A DNA stretch of 24,769 nucleotides from an uncultured Desulfovibrio sp. (GTDB lineage: Bacteria; Desulfobacterota; Desulfovibrionia; Desulfovibrionales; Desulfovibrionaceae): assembly GCA_900546145.1 (NCBI GenBank), contig URBN01000027.1:1-24769 (forward strand), written 5' to 3'. The notes beneath the pieces are model-generated. The model worked only from the letters and a program-made list of their open reading frames with translations, did no database searches and had not been told where the DNA came from. Shown one piece after another: positions 6,700 to 14,625 of this stretch (its first letter is position 1; every line of letters begins with the position of its first letter). The translations under genes were made by a program, and so were the position numbers.

Positions 6700-7683
6700 C
6701 TAGTACTTCACCGCGCTGATCTTCCGCAGACGGCTGATGTCGTGATAGGCCTCCACGTAGCGCATGGTGCCGGTCTTGCCGCGCAGGACCAGGGAATGCG
6801 TGATGGCATGGCGGCCGGTGTAGCGCACGCCGTGCAGGAAATCGCCTCCGGAAATGCCGGTGGCCGCGAAGAAGCAGTCAGAAGACTTGCAGAGGTCGTC
6901 CTGGGTCAGAATGGTGCGCATGTCGAAGCCGGTCTTCTCGATGGCTTCTCTCTCGGGGTAGGACTGGGGATCGAGGCGGCAGACCATGGCGCCGCCCATG
7001 CCCTTGATGGCGCAGGCCGTAATAACACCCTCGGGGGTGCCGCCCGTGCCCATCATGACATCCACCTCATTGCGCGGATCCGCGGCCATAAGGGCGCCGG
7101 CCACATCGCCGTCAGTGGCGAGCTGGATACGGGCACCGCACTTGCGGATTTCCTCGATGAGGCGGGCATGGCGGGGCTTGTCCAGAACGAAGACCACGAT
7201 ATCCGTCACATCCTTGCCGAGGGCCTGGGCCACACGGGTAAGATTGACGTCCACAGGGGCATCGAGGTCGATGACATCCCTCGCCTCAGCGCCGACCACG
7301 AGCTTCTGCATGTAGAAGGAGCGGTCAAGATTGAAAAGACTGCCGCGGGGAGCGACGCCCATAACAGAAATGGCATTGGGACGGCCGTAAGCGAGCAGGT
7401 TGGTGCCTTCCACGGGGTCAACGGCCACATCGAGTTCCGGGCCGTCGCCGATGCCGACCTTCTCACCGGTATAGAGCATGGGAGCTTTGTCTTTCTCGCC
7501 CTCGCCGATGACCACGGTGCCATTAATGTGCAGCGTGGTGAAGCTGTTGCGCATAGCCTCAACGGCGGCGCCGTCACCGGCTTCCTTGTTGCCGCGGCCG
7601 AGCCAGCGGGCCGACGAAAGCGCGGCTGCTTCGGTGATGCGCACGATATCCATTGCCAGGTTTTTTTCCGGGGCTTCAGCCAT
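6700..7683 (-). CDS. glpX: Class II fructose-1,6-bisphosphatase GlpX
   Basis: Hydrolyses fructose-1,6-bisphosphate to fructose-6-phosphate in gluconeogenesis. The 327-residue length fits GlpX (330-340). The metal ligands of the lithium-sensitive phosphatase fold are present: D37 (AGDGAA), E61 (IGEGEKDKAP), D89 and E92 (DPVEGTN). They sit at a constant offset from the E. coli GlpX ligands. ATDGDVAGAL and MMGTGGTPEGV, conserved around the sugar-phosphate site, are also visible. The start has AGGAGAG about 9 nt upstream. The secreted protein gene follows after one base. The gap before it holds the nadE terminator. Confidence 0.97.
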   Translation of the reverse strand: MAEAPEKNLAMDIVRITEAAALSSARWLGRGNKEAGDGAAVEAMRNSFTTLHINGTVVIGEGEKDKAPMLYTGEKVGIGDGPELDVAVDPVEGTNLLAYGRPNAISVMGVAPRGSLFNLDRSFYMQKLVVGAEARDVIDLDAPVDVNLTRVAQALGKDVTDIVVFVLDKPRHARLIEEIRKCGARIQLATDGDVAGALMAADPRNEVDVMMGTGGTPEGVITACAIKGMGGAMVCRLDPQSYPEREAIEKTGFDMRTILTQDDLCKSSDCFFAATGISGGDFLHGVRYTGRHAITHSLVLRGKTGTMRYVEAYHDISRLRKISAVKY

Positions 7684-7789
7684 GGTATTTCTCTCCTCTC
7701 TCAGAACTCGGGAAGCCGGCAGGGGACCGCCGGCACGTTACCGCTTTCCTTACTCCCATAGCGTGAGCCGGGCAAGGAAAGCGGGTGAC

Positions 7790-7824
7790 AAAACGGCGCC
7801 GGCTCCGGAAAATCCGGAGCCGGC
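7790..7824 (-). terminator. Intrinsic terminator of nadE
   Basis: Perfect 12-bp stem GCCGGCTCCGGA (7798-7809) and TCCGGAGCCGGC (7813-7824) with loop AAA, followed on the minus strand by a short T-run (TTTT, 7793-7790). It begins 10 nt past the nadE stop. Confidence 0.75.
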
Positions 7825-7833
7825 AGGAAACAG

Positions 7834-9468
7834 CTAGCGGGGCAGGCGGAAATTGCCGGCGAGCGGCACGGACCAGGATCTGCCAAAAGGCCTGGAGCTC
7901 ACGTACAGGGGCTGGGGCTCCTGACGGCGCTTGAATTCCGACCTGAAGAGACGGGCGCGCACCTCAGGGCCGCGCGGGCCGCAGGGCGAAAGCGGGGTCC
8001 TCGGCTCGGCCGCGATGAGCGTTTCGATAATGGGATCGAGTTCGCTGTAGGGCGGGAGAGAGTCGGAGTCCTTCTGGCCGGGATGGAGTTCGGCGGAAGG
8101 AGCCTTCTCGATGATAGCCCTCGGGATGATGTCGCTGCCCCTCGAGCGGTTGTACCACTCGGCCACGTCATAAACCTGGGTCTTGGTGAGGTCGGCGATG
8201 ACGCCCAGGGCGCCCACGGCGTCGCCATAGAGGGTGCAGTATCCCATGGCGCCCTCGCTCTTGTTGCCCGTATTCAGGACCAGGGCGCGTGCGCGGTTGG
8301 CGAGCGAAGTCACGAGCGTGCCGCGGATGCGGGCCTGCACGTTCTCAAAGGTGAAATCGCCGGGATACGTCTCGAACATGCCGAGGCCCTGGGACATGAT
8401 CTGCTCAAAGGCCTTCATAACGGGTTCGATGGGCATGACCACGCTCTTCACGCCGAGGTGCTTCACGAGCTCCGCGGCATCGTCCACGGATCCTTTGCTG
8501 GAATACGGGGAAGGCATGAGCACGGCCGTGACATTGTCCTTTCCGAGAGCCTCGACGCCCACGGAGAGGACAAGGGCGGAGTCGATGCCGCCGGAGAGCC
8601 CCACGATGCCGCGGGTAAGGCCGCACTTGTTGACGAAGTCGCGCGTGCCAAGCACGAGAGCGCCGAACACGCCCTCTTCCCATGAGGCGAAGTCGGGAGC
8701 CACGGGAGCGCTGCCGCCGGCCGTGTCCAGCACGACCACGTCCTCTTCAAAGGCCTTCCCCCTGGCGTACAGGGCGCCCGTGGGATCGAAGGCCGTGCTC
8801 TGACCGGCGTAGACGAGGCCGTCATTGCCGCCCACGGCGTTCACGCAGAGGAGATGCACATGATGTCTCGCGGCCACATGACTCAGAATGGCGTACTCCT
8901 CGCCTCCCCTGTCCTTCGTGTAGGGAGTGGCCGTCATGTAGGCGATGGCGTCCACGCCGCGGGAAATGAGATCGAGGAGCGGATTGTGCCCGACGCCCTG
9001 CACGTTCCAGAACTCGTCGGAGGAATCGCTCTCGCAGAGCACGACGCCGAGACGCCATCCCTGCAGGGTCATGATGCCGCAGGAGACGCCGCGGTCAAAG
9101 AAGCGGGCCTCGGGATCCTGACTGGCAGGATGACGGATCTTGCGCGAGACAACTTCCCATGTGCCGCCGTGAATGTGCACCGCGGCGTTGGAGAGGAGCT
9201 TCGGGTCGTAAACGCTGATGACGGGCGCGCCCACGAGCAGATCCGGACCGTCCTTAAAGGTTTCGGCCAGGATGTCGAGCCCCCTCCGGCATCCTTCCAC
9301 GAAGTCGTTCATGGACAGGTAGTCGCCGGGGTTGAGGCCGGACAGGGCCAGTTCGGGAGTGACGCAGAGATCGACTTCGCCGGCCCTGCGCACGGCAGCG
9401 GCAATCTTTTCCACGTTTCCCGCGATATCGCCGGTCACAGGGTTGCACTGAAGCAGAGCAGTTTTCAT
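7834..9468 (-). CDS. nadE: Glutamine-dependent NAD+ synthetase NadE
   Basis: Amidates deamido-NAD to NAD+ using ammonia released from glutamine, the last step of NAD synthesis. The 544 residues comprise an N-terminal nitrilase-type glutaminase with the E39 / K110 / C145 triad (TPELALSG, VSRKIRH, VVLCES). A synthetase domain follows, with the PP-loop SGGIDS (292-297) and the NTGNKSEGAMGYCTLYGD segment. The C-terminus (FKRRQEP ... SRPFGRSWSVPLAGNF) is typical of the family. Start supported by GGAGGT about 5 nt upstream of ATG. Together with nadD the window carries two consecutive enzymes of NAD assembly, in separate transcription units. Confidence 0.97.
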   Translation of the reverse strand: MKTALLQCNPVTGDIAGNVEKIAAAVRRAGEVDLCVTPELALSGLNPGDYLSMNDFVEGCRRGLDILAETFKDGPDLLVGAPVISVYDPKLLSNAAVHIHGGTWEVVSRKIRHPASQDPEARFFDRGVSCGIMTLQGWRLGVVLCESDSSDEFWNVQGVGHNPLLDLISRGVDAIAYMTATPYTKDRGGEEYAILSHVAARHHVHLLCVNAVGGNDGLVYAGQSTAFDPTGALYARGKAFEEDVVVLDTAGGSAPVAPDFASWEEGVFGALVLGTRDFVNKCGLTRGIVGLSGGIDSALVLSVGVEALGKDNVTAVLMPSPYSSKGSVDDAAELVKHLGVKSVVMPIEPVMKAFEQIMSQGLGMFETYPGDFTFENVQARIRGTLVTSLANRARALVLNTGNKSEGAMGYCTLYGDAVGALGVIADLTKTQVYDVAEWYNRSRGSDIIPRAIIEKAPSAELHPGQKDSDSLPPYSELDPIIETLIAAEPRTPLSPCGPRGPEVRARLFRSEFKRRQEPQPLYVSSRPFGRSWSVPLAGNFRLPR

Positions 9469-9487
9469 GGATACCTCCAGGAAAATG

Positions 9488-9524
9488 ACGGAGAGACCTG
9501 ACGGCAGCGGCGCCGGGTCTCCGT
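9488..9524 (-). promoter_or_regulatory. Hairpin in the nadE leader
   Basis: Arms ACGGAGAGACC (9488-9498) and GGTCTCCGT (9516-9524) pair with a 2-nt bulge around a GC-rich loop, followed on the minus strand by CATTTTCC and then the nadE ribosome binding site. It may end the preceding Nudix transcript or act as a nadE leader element; the T-run is short. Confidence 0.35.
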
Positions 9525-9578
9525 CCGGATGAACCGCGGGGGGTGCGGAGAAAAAAAGAACCGGGGGAAAGAAACGGA

Positions 9579-10139
9579 TCAGCTGTGCGGCCGGGAAGGA
9601 TCAGGGAAGACGCGCGCTTCCAGAAAAGCGGTATTCGCGCTTCCCTGCGGCGTTTTCAGCCAGTCAGTGGAAACAGGCGCGAGAGACCTGGTTCCGCGGC
9701 GCCAGGCAAGAAAATCCGTGATGATGACGGGATGATCGAAGCACATGGGGGAAGGAAGGTTTTCAGGATCACACCAGAAAGCGCTTCCCGCGTCGTCTCC
9801 GGCCTGAAGGGCGCCGGGATCCCGCGGAACGCCCGCGAAAACGACGGTCATGGTGTGCCTGCGCGGATCGCGGTCGGGACGGGAATACACGCCGAGCACG
9901 CCAAGGAGGCAGACGGAGAGCGAGGTTTCCTCGCGCATCTCCCTGATGGCGGCGTCTTCCACGTACTCGCCTTCATCGACAAAGCCGCCGGGCAGGGCAA
10001 AGCCGTGCGGCTCGTTTCTGCGCTTCACGAGCACAATGCGCCCGTCTTCCGAGAAAATAACCACGTCCGTAGTGGGGGCGGGATTGGCATAGACTGGGAA
10101 GGAGCCCCCGCACAGGGGACAGGTAATCTTCTTTTCCAT
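9579..10139 (-). CDS. Nudix hydrolase
   Basis: A 186-residue Nudix-family pyrophosphohydrolase. The Nudix box runs from G52 to L74 as GFVDEGE, then YVEDAAI, then REMREETSL. This fits GX5EX7REUXEEXGU except that the late Gly is Ser. A CPLCGG (7-12) at the N-terminus looks like half of a zinc ribbon; no second Cys pair is seen, so metal binding there is doubtful. ATG 10139 is chosen over the 39-residue longer frame because AGGAGGT lies 9 nt upstream and the family similarity begins there. Substrate (ADP-ribose, NADH or a nucleoside diphosphate derivative) cannot be told. It lies directly upstream of nadE on the same strand. Confidence 0.9.
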   Translation of the reverse strand: MEKKITCPLCGGSFPVYANPAPTTDVVIFSEDGRIVLVKRRNEPHGFALPGGFVDEGEYVEDAAIREMREETSLSVCLLGVLGVYSRPDRDPRRHTMTVVFAGVPRDPGALQAGDDAGSAFWCDPENLPSPMCFDHPVIITDFLAWRRGTRSLAPVSTDWLKTPQGSANTAFLEARVFPDPSRPHS

Positions 10140-10168
10140 AGGGCAGACCTCCTGCCGGATCGTCATGA

Positions 10169-10197
10169 AATATGCCCCGAAGCCGCTTCTGTGGCAA
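10169..10197 (-). promoter_or_regulatory. Candidate promoter of the Nudix gene
   Basis: Minus strand TTGCCA (10192-10197), 17-nt spacer, CATATT (10169-10174), 30 nt before the start codon. Consensus match only. Confidence 0.4.
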
Positions 10198-10283
10198 GAG
10201 AGAAGAAAAGAGGCGCTTTCCCCTGGGACCGGAAAAGCCCGCGCTCCCTCTTTCACGTCCGGGACTCCCCTGCTGCGGGATCC

Positions 10284-10940
10284 CTAGTAGCGGAGCAGCC
10301 TGTTCTCTTCCGTATGCCGCAGATCCACGCCGTCAAAAGCCAGGGCGGCGAGGGGAATGGCACCCTCGCGGATAACGCGGCAGGAACCGTCGGGAAGGGG
10401 CTCGAGAATGGTGGACGGCAGGCCGCCTTCCGGCTCAGGCCCCTCATCGAGGATGCCGCCGCAGGCCAGAGCCAGGGCTTCTTCGATGTCCGCCGCGGTA
10501 CGCGCGGGATTGTGCGCCTGGATATTGGCCGAGGAAACGGTGAGGGGAGCGTCGATGGCGATGGAAAGGGCCGCTGCCACGGGATGGGGAGTGACGCGCA
10601 CGGCCACCCTGCCCTCCCTGTCGAGAAGCTTTTCAGGGAAAACGCCGGGGAAGGCGGGCAGGACAAGGGTCAGGGGCCCGGGCCAGCGGCGCAGGAGAAC
10701 ATCGGGGACGTGCGTCAGATCCACATACCGGGCAAGGAGCCCGCGGTCGCCCGCGGCGACGGGGAGGGGTTTCGTTGCCTGCCGGAGCTTGGCCTGATAT
10801 ACCCGCTCCACAGCGCCGGCATCGAGAGCGCTGCCGCCCACGGCGTAGAATGTCTCCGTGGGAAAGGCTAAAAGGCCGCCCTTCTTCAGAAGGGCCACAG
10901 CCCCGGAAAACGAAACATATCTGCCAGGTCTGAAAGCCAT
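10284..10940 (-). CDS. tsaC: Threonylcarbamoyl-AMP synthase family protein (TsaC/Sua5/YrdC)
   Basis: Predicted to form threonylcarbamoyl-AMP from threonine, bicarbonate and ATP for the t6A modification of ANN-decoding tRNAs. The 218-residue YrdC domain shows LLAFPTETFYAVGG (23-36; family PTETVYGLG), KLRQATKPLPV and SSANIQAHNPARTAADI, which form the substrate pocket. ATG 10940 places the conserved ALLKKGG helix at the normal distance from the N-terminus; the open frame extends further only antisense to rlmH. AGAGG lies about 10 nt upstream. This start overlaps the start codon of the divergent rlmH (CATG), so its promoter must lie inside rlmH. Length suits a stand-alone TsaC rather than the longer Sua5. 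Confidence 0.9.
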   Translation of the reverse strand: MAFRPGRYVSFSGAVALLKKGGLLAFPTETFYAVGGSALDAGAVERVYQAKLRQATKPLPVAAGDRGLLARYVDLTHVPDVLLRRWPGPLTLVLPAFPGVFPEKLLDREGRVAVRVTPHPVAAALSIAIDAPLTVSSANIQAHNPARTAADIEEALALACGGILDEGPEPEGGLPSTILEPLPDGSCRVIREGAIPLAALAFDGVDLRHTEENRLLRY

Positions 10941-11412
10941 GAGTGGTAAACCTCTGCGTCTAATCTGTGTGGGCCGCGTGAAGACGGCCTTCTGGAGCGA
11001 AGCCTGCGCCGAGTACGAAAAGCGCATCGCCCGTTTCCGGCCCTTCACCATAACGGAAGTCCGCGACGCCGACCAGTCGCTGCCCGTGGAAAAACGCAAC
11101 GCGGCCGAGGGGGAACGCCTCATCGCCGCACTCGGGCCGCATGACGTCCCCATCGTGCTCGACGAGAGGGGAAAGGACTTCACCTCGCCTGCTCTCGCGA
11201 AATATCTGGCCGGGCTCGATCAGGCAGCAAGGGGCACGCCGGCCTTCATTATCGGCGGCCCTTTCGGGCTCACGGACGATGTGCGCCTCAGGGCCGCCCT
11301 GCTCCTCAGGCTCTCGGCCATGACGTTCCCGCACGAGCTCGCGCGCGCCGTGCTGCTCGAGCAGATCTACCGGACAGAGTGCATACGCCGGGGCATTCCC
11401 TACCACCACTAA
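10939..11412 (+). CDS. rlmH: 23S rRNA (pseudouridine1915-N3)-methyltransferase RlmH
   Basis: Methylates pseudouridine 1915 in helix 69 of 23S rRNA in assembled ribosomes. It is a 157-residue SPOUT-class enzyme, the standard length. Visible are the N-terminal LRLICVGRVK, the SAM-binding knot loop FIIGGPFGLTDDV, and the C-terminal LLEQIYRTECIRRGIPYHH, which is nearly invariant in the family. ATG 10939 gives the expected N-terminus, but no good Shine-Dalgarno precedes it. The start codons of rlmH and tsaC overlap by two bases. Downstream the stop is only 4 nt from the convergent oligosaccharyltransferase stop, with no terminator between. Confidence 0.95.
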   Translation: MSGKPLRLICVGRVKTAFWSEACAEYEKRIARFRPFTITEVRDADQSLPVEKRNAAEGERLIAALGPHDVPIVLDERGKDFTSPALAKYLAGLDQAARGTPAFIIGGPFGLTDDVRLRAALLLRLSAMTFPHELARAVLLEQIYRTECIRRGIPYHH

Positions 11413-11416
11413 ACGA

Positions 11417-13681
11417 TCAGCGCACCTCGTAGACGCGGGCGAAGACGTTGTCGTAGAGCAGCTTGAAGTACGGCGAAAAGCGCGGATCCTGGGGATCGGA
11501 GAGGAGAAGCTGGACCATGAGGGAGCTGTAAAGGCGCTGATCCATGGCGAGTTTTTCGCCGGTCACCCGGTTGAAGAAGAAATTCACGTTGCGGCGCGTG
11601 TTGAGGAAGGCCTGCTGCTCGGCCTGGGTGGCGTTCTTGTGCGCGTCGAACCATTCCTGCACGTAGTTGCGGCAGGTCACGCCCGTTTCCTCGAAGACGT
11701 TGATGGAGGCCGGCGCGATGGACGTGCCCGTCCCCTCCACCTGCACGAGGCCCCTGTCGAGCTGATAGGCCAGGGACTGGGGCACGATGGAAAGGGCTCC
11801 GCCCTCCCCTCCGGCCTGGGCAAAGTTCCAGCTGCCAAAGTTGCTGATCCAGAACCCGAGCCGCAGCATCTCAAAACTGACCACGATGAACTGCCGTCCG
11901 CGCCCCTTAATGAGGGGCGTATCCGCGGAACGCAGACGGTTCATAAGCGCCTCGGCCTGCTCCCCGCTGAGGCCCTTGAAGACATTGCCCGGCTCGTTGC
12001 CCTTTTCCGAGGTGTATCGGATGAGCTGGCGGGCGAAGCGGGGATTATCCGTGGCGAAGACGGCTGCCGGCAGATAGAGGGAGGGACCGCCGTGCTGGGC
12101 GCCGTCAGCGATGGTGGCGCGGCGTGAGAAGTGATGGGCCGCGTAGCCCCAGTCCCACCACAGCCAGACCATGGCGTCCTTCGGGGTCATAGTGCGTATG
12201 CGCGCAAGGGCCTCGGCGTGGCGGCGGTTGATCATGGGGCCCTGGCTCATGGCGGGAATAAGCTGCAGGAAAGGCGCGATGAGGGTCACGGCCACGATGG
12301 TGCTCGCGATCACGCCGGAAGCGGCGCCGCGCAGACGCACGGAGACAAGGCGCTGCACGATCCAGAAAACGCAGAGCGTAAGGCCTATGGCCACGACGGG
12401 CGCGCCGAACATGACCATACGGCCGCCAAGCCGGGTGCTCAGGAGGCCGAGGGCGGCCAGGGGCAGGAGGAAAAGCGCGCCGGGCCTGCGCCAGCAGACG
12501 AAGCAGTAGCCCAGCATGCCGGCCAGGCTGGCTTCGGTCCAGGGATGGAAATAGGAGAGAACGGCGGAAAGGGAGAGATCCTGCACCTCGATGATGGACT
12601 GGGCCACGGAAGGATAGACGAGATCCGTCACGCCGGGAGCCGCCGCGTCGCCCGTGTGCTTCAGGTAGGCGTTCACCTGGTTGATGATGGTGGTGAGGAT
12701 GGAGCCCTGAACCATGAAAAAGGCCGTGGCAAGCCAGAAGCACAGCAGCACGCGCCAGTCCGTAAAGAAGGTCTGCCACCTGGCGGACCGGCCCACCACA
12801 AGCATGAGCACAGCGGCGAGGAGAAAGCCCACCGGACCGCAGAGGGCCGGCATGGCGTAGGAAAGGGAGCCCAGAAGGAGAAGCCTCGTCCGCCCGCGGG
12901 GAGCGAGGAAGACGCTCATCAGAAAAAGCAGGGCCACGTTGTAGCGGATGAGGTACGGAAAAACGGAATGCCATTCCTGGGTCCACCAGGAAATGACGCC
13001 GGAGAGGCCGAGAAAAAGCACCCACTGCCAGCGCAGGGGATTGCCGAAATGGGGGAAGCGGGCCACGGCCGGCCCGAAAACCCGTCTGGCCACGCCGATG
13101 CCCGTGGAAGCGGCGAGCTTCTCGATCATCATCCTCGGGAGCAGCATGTAGCGGGTGGCCCAGGCGGCCGGAGCCAGGGTCATGAACAGGGGAAAAAACA
13201 GGGTGACAAGATCGGTGTCGTAAAAGCCGAGCAGCGTACGCGCGAGAAAGCCCGGGGCAAGACAGGTCAGGAGCCCCGCGGCCACGCCGGCCTCAAGACT
13301 TCCGAGGATCCAGACCCAGGCCGCCACGATGCCGGCCACAAGGCTCGCCAGGACAGCGGGGAACCAGAAGGCCACGGACGCGGGTTCGGCGTGCACGGCA
13401 AGAGCCATGAGGCGGAGCATTTCGGACATGGGATGCCCCGCGCCGAAGCCGAAGTTCTCGGCGCCCGCCACCCAATGGTAGGCGTCATGGGTGGCGAGGA
13501 GGAGCTCCGACCCGAGACGGTACTCGGGATCATTCCAGGACGGCCACTCCAGCATGCGCATGCCGAAAGCGAGGAGCACGGTCAGCCCTATCCAGAAGAT
13601 GCCCCGGAGACGCTGCCCCGCATCCGTGCCCGACGGAGCCAGGGGCACGGGGAGATTCCGCTTTGTCTCTTCCCCGGCCAT
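11417..13681 (-). CDS. pglB: STT3/PglB-type oligosaccharyltransferase
   Basis: A 754-residue polytopic membrane protein with the hallmarks of the single-subunit bacterial N-oligosaccharyltransferase, which transfers a lipid-linked glycan to Asn in D/E-x-N-x-S/T sequons in the periplasm. Catalytic elements in order: D66 in THDAYHW (first external loop), the DTD pair at 155-157, E365 in QSIIEVQ (equivalent to the TIxE/SVSE loop), and WWDWG at 508-512 (family WWDYG). Around twelve hydrophobic segments fill residues 28-475; a soluble C-terminal domain follows. Start 13681 is preferred over an upstream frame: it lies 2 nt after the rsmG stop with GGAGAG just upstream. Homologues are reported from Desulfovibrio. 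No other glycosylation genes are in the window. Confidence 0.88.
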   Translation of the reverse strand: MAGEETKRNLPVPLAPSGTDAGQRLRGIFWIGLTVLLAFGMRMLEWPSWNDPEYRLGSELLLATHDAYHWVAGAENFGFGAGHPMSEMLRLMALAVHAEPASVAFWFPAVLASLVAGIVAAWVWILGSLEAGVAAGLLTCLAPGFLARTLLGFYDTDLVTLFFPLFMTLAPAAWATRYMLLPRMMIEKLAASTGIGVARRVFGPAVARFPHFGNPLRWQWVLFLGLSGVISWWTQEWHSVFPYLIRYNVALLFLMSVFLAPRGRTRLLLLGSLSYAMPALCGPVGFLLAAVLMLVVGRSARWQTFFTDWRVLLCFWLATAFFMVQGSILTTIINQVNAYLKHTGDAAAPGVTDLVYPSVAQSIIEVQDLSLSAVLSYFHPWTEASLAGMLGYCFVCWRRPGALFLLPLAALGLLSTRLGGRMVMFGAPVVAIGLTLCVFWIVQRLVSVRLRGAASGVIASTIVAVTLIAPFLQLIPAMSQGPMINRRHAEALARIRTMTPKDAMVWLWWDWGYAAHHFSRRATIADGAQHGGPSLYLPAAVFATDNPRFARQLIRYTSEKGNEPGNVFKGLSGEQAEALMNRLRSADTPLIKGRGRQFIVVSFEMLRLGFWISNFGSWNFAQAGGEGGALSIVPQSLAYQLDRGLVQVEGTGTSIAPASINVFEETGVTCRNYVQEWFDAHKNATQAEQQAFLNTRRNVNFFFNRVTGEKLAMDQRLYSSLMVQLLLSDPQDPRFSPYFKLLYDNVFARVYEVR

Positions 13682-13683
13682 GA

Positions 13684-14454
13684 TCAGTTCTCTCCGCGGC
13701 GCAGGGCCCAGAGGAAGCGGGCGTGACCGCGCACGCTGTAGGCTTTCGAGGAATGCGCGATCCACCCCTCAGGCACATCCGGAGGAAGGGGATCGTTCAT
13801 CATGAAAACGGCGAAGCCGCCGGGGAGAAGCGCCGCGTCAATAAAGGCGAGAAGCTCACGCCACGGCATGAAGGCCCGGCTCACGATGAGGTCGCAGGGC
13901 GCGTGGGAGGCGAAGTAGGTTTCGGCGGGCACGGCCTGCACATCCGTATTTTTCAGGTGCAGGGTGCCGCAGGCCTGAATCAGGAACATGGCCCGCTTCT
14001 GCCTCTTTTCAATCATGGTGTAGCTCCCCTCCGGCCAGAGGAGGCGGAGCGGGATGCCGGGCAGTCCGGCGCCCGCGCCGAGATCGAGAACGCGGGGCTC
14101 CCCGGGCAGGGGCAGACTTTCGAGGAAGGGGGCGAGGTAGAAACTGTCGGCCACAAGAAGACCGGCCGCGTCCTGCCAGGTTTCCTGGCCCACGAGGTTC
14201 ATGACGCGGTTCCAGGTCATGAGCATGTGCACATAGGTGACGAGGCGGGGCAGGACCTGGGAGGAGACAGCCACGCCCGAAGCGGCGAGGCAGTCCCGCA
14301 TGGCCTCATCGCTGATGCGCCCCACGCGGGGCTTTTCTTCAGAGGCAGTTTTCCCTGACTTCATCGTGCCGCCCGCGGCGGCGGGCGCGCCCTTTCTTCT
14401 GCGCGGCGGGGCAAAACCCGCGCTGCCGCTCTTCGTATGCGTAAATTTCTTCAT
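13684..14454 (-). CDS. rsmG: 16S rRNA (guanine527-N7)-methyltransferase RsmG
   Basis: SAM-dependent methylation of G527 in 16S rRNA; loss of RsmG classically gives low-level streptomycin resistance. The 256-residue protein has the GidB core: NRVMNLVG, ADSFYLAPFL, motif I VLDLGAGAGLPGIPL, and VSRAFMPW. The first ~45 residues are a basic, Ala/Pro/Gly-rich extension beyond the usual 205-215 residues. I keep ATG 14454 because GGAGAC is 5 nt upstream, whereas the internal ATG at 14364 has no ribosome binding site. The pglB-type gene follows after 2 nt, so the two form an operon. Its usual partner gidA/mnmG is absent here. Confidence 0.93.
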   Translation of the reverse strand: MKKFTHTKSGSAGFAPPRRRKGAPAAAGGTMKSGKTASEEKPRVGRISDEAMRDCLAASGVAVSSQVLPRLVTYVHMLMTWNRVMNLVGQETWQDAAGLLVADSFYLAPFLESLPLPGEPRVLDLGAGAGLPGIPLRLLWPEGSYTMIEKRQKRAMFLIQACGTLHLKNTDVQAVPAETYFASHAPCDLIVSRAFMPWRELLAFIDAALLPGGFAVFMMNDPLPPDVPEGWIAHSSKAYSVRGHARFLWALRRGEN

Positions 14455-14536
14455 GGCGTCTCCGGGTGTGCTCGTCTCAGGCCGCCGGCGAAGAGCCCGC
14501 GGCAGTGCGTGAAAACCTACCCCGTGAGGCCTCTAC

Positions 14537-14565
14537 TTGCAAGCACAGGCAAGTTAACGTAATAC
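14537..14565 (+). promoter_or_regulatory. Sigma70-type promoter of fabD
   Basis: TTGCAA (14537-14542), 17-nt spacer, TAATAC (14560-14565); start would be near 14572, giving a leader of about 54 nt. Because TTGCAA is its own complement it can also be read on the minus strand, with a weak TAGGTT (14514-14519) 17 nt away, towards rsmG. Confidence 0.6.
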
Positions 14566-14625
14566 TTAATGTTCAAAAACGCTTTCCCCCATGGGAAAAC
14601 AGCGCAGCCAAGGGAGGCAGCACAG

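Noticed and set aside
10941..11183. N-terminal extension of the TsaC-like protein up to 11183
   Set aside because: The extension is antisense to rlmH, Ser/Arg-rich and unlike any YrdC protein; ATG 10940 gives the normal family N-terminus.
12131..13726. 531-codon plus-strand frame antisense to the oligosaccharyltransferase gene
   Set aside because: Gly/His/Glu/Lys-rich shadow translation with no domain; the minus-strand gene has all catalytic motifs and a coupled start.
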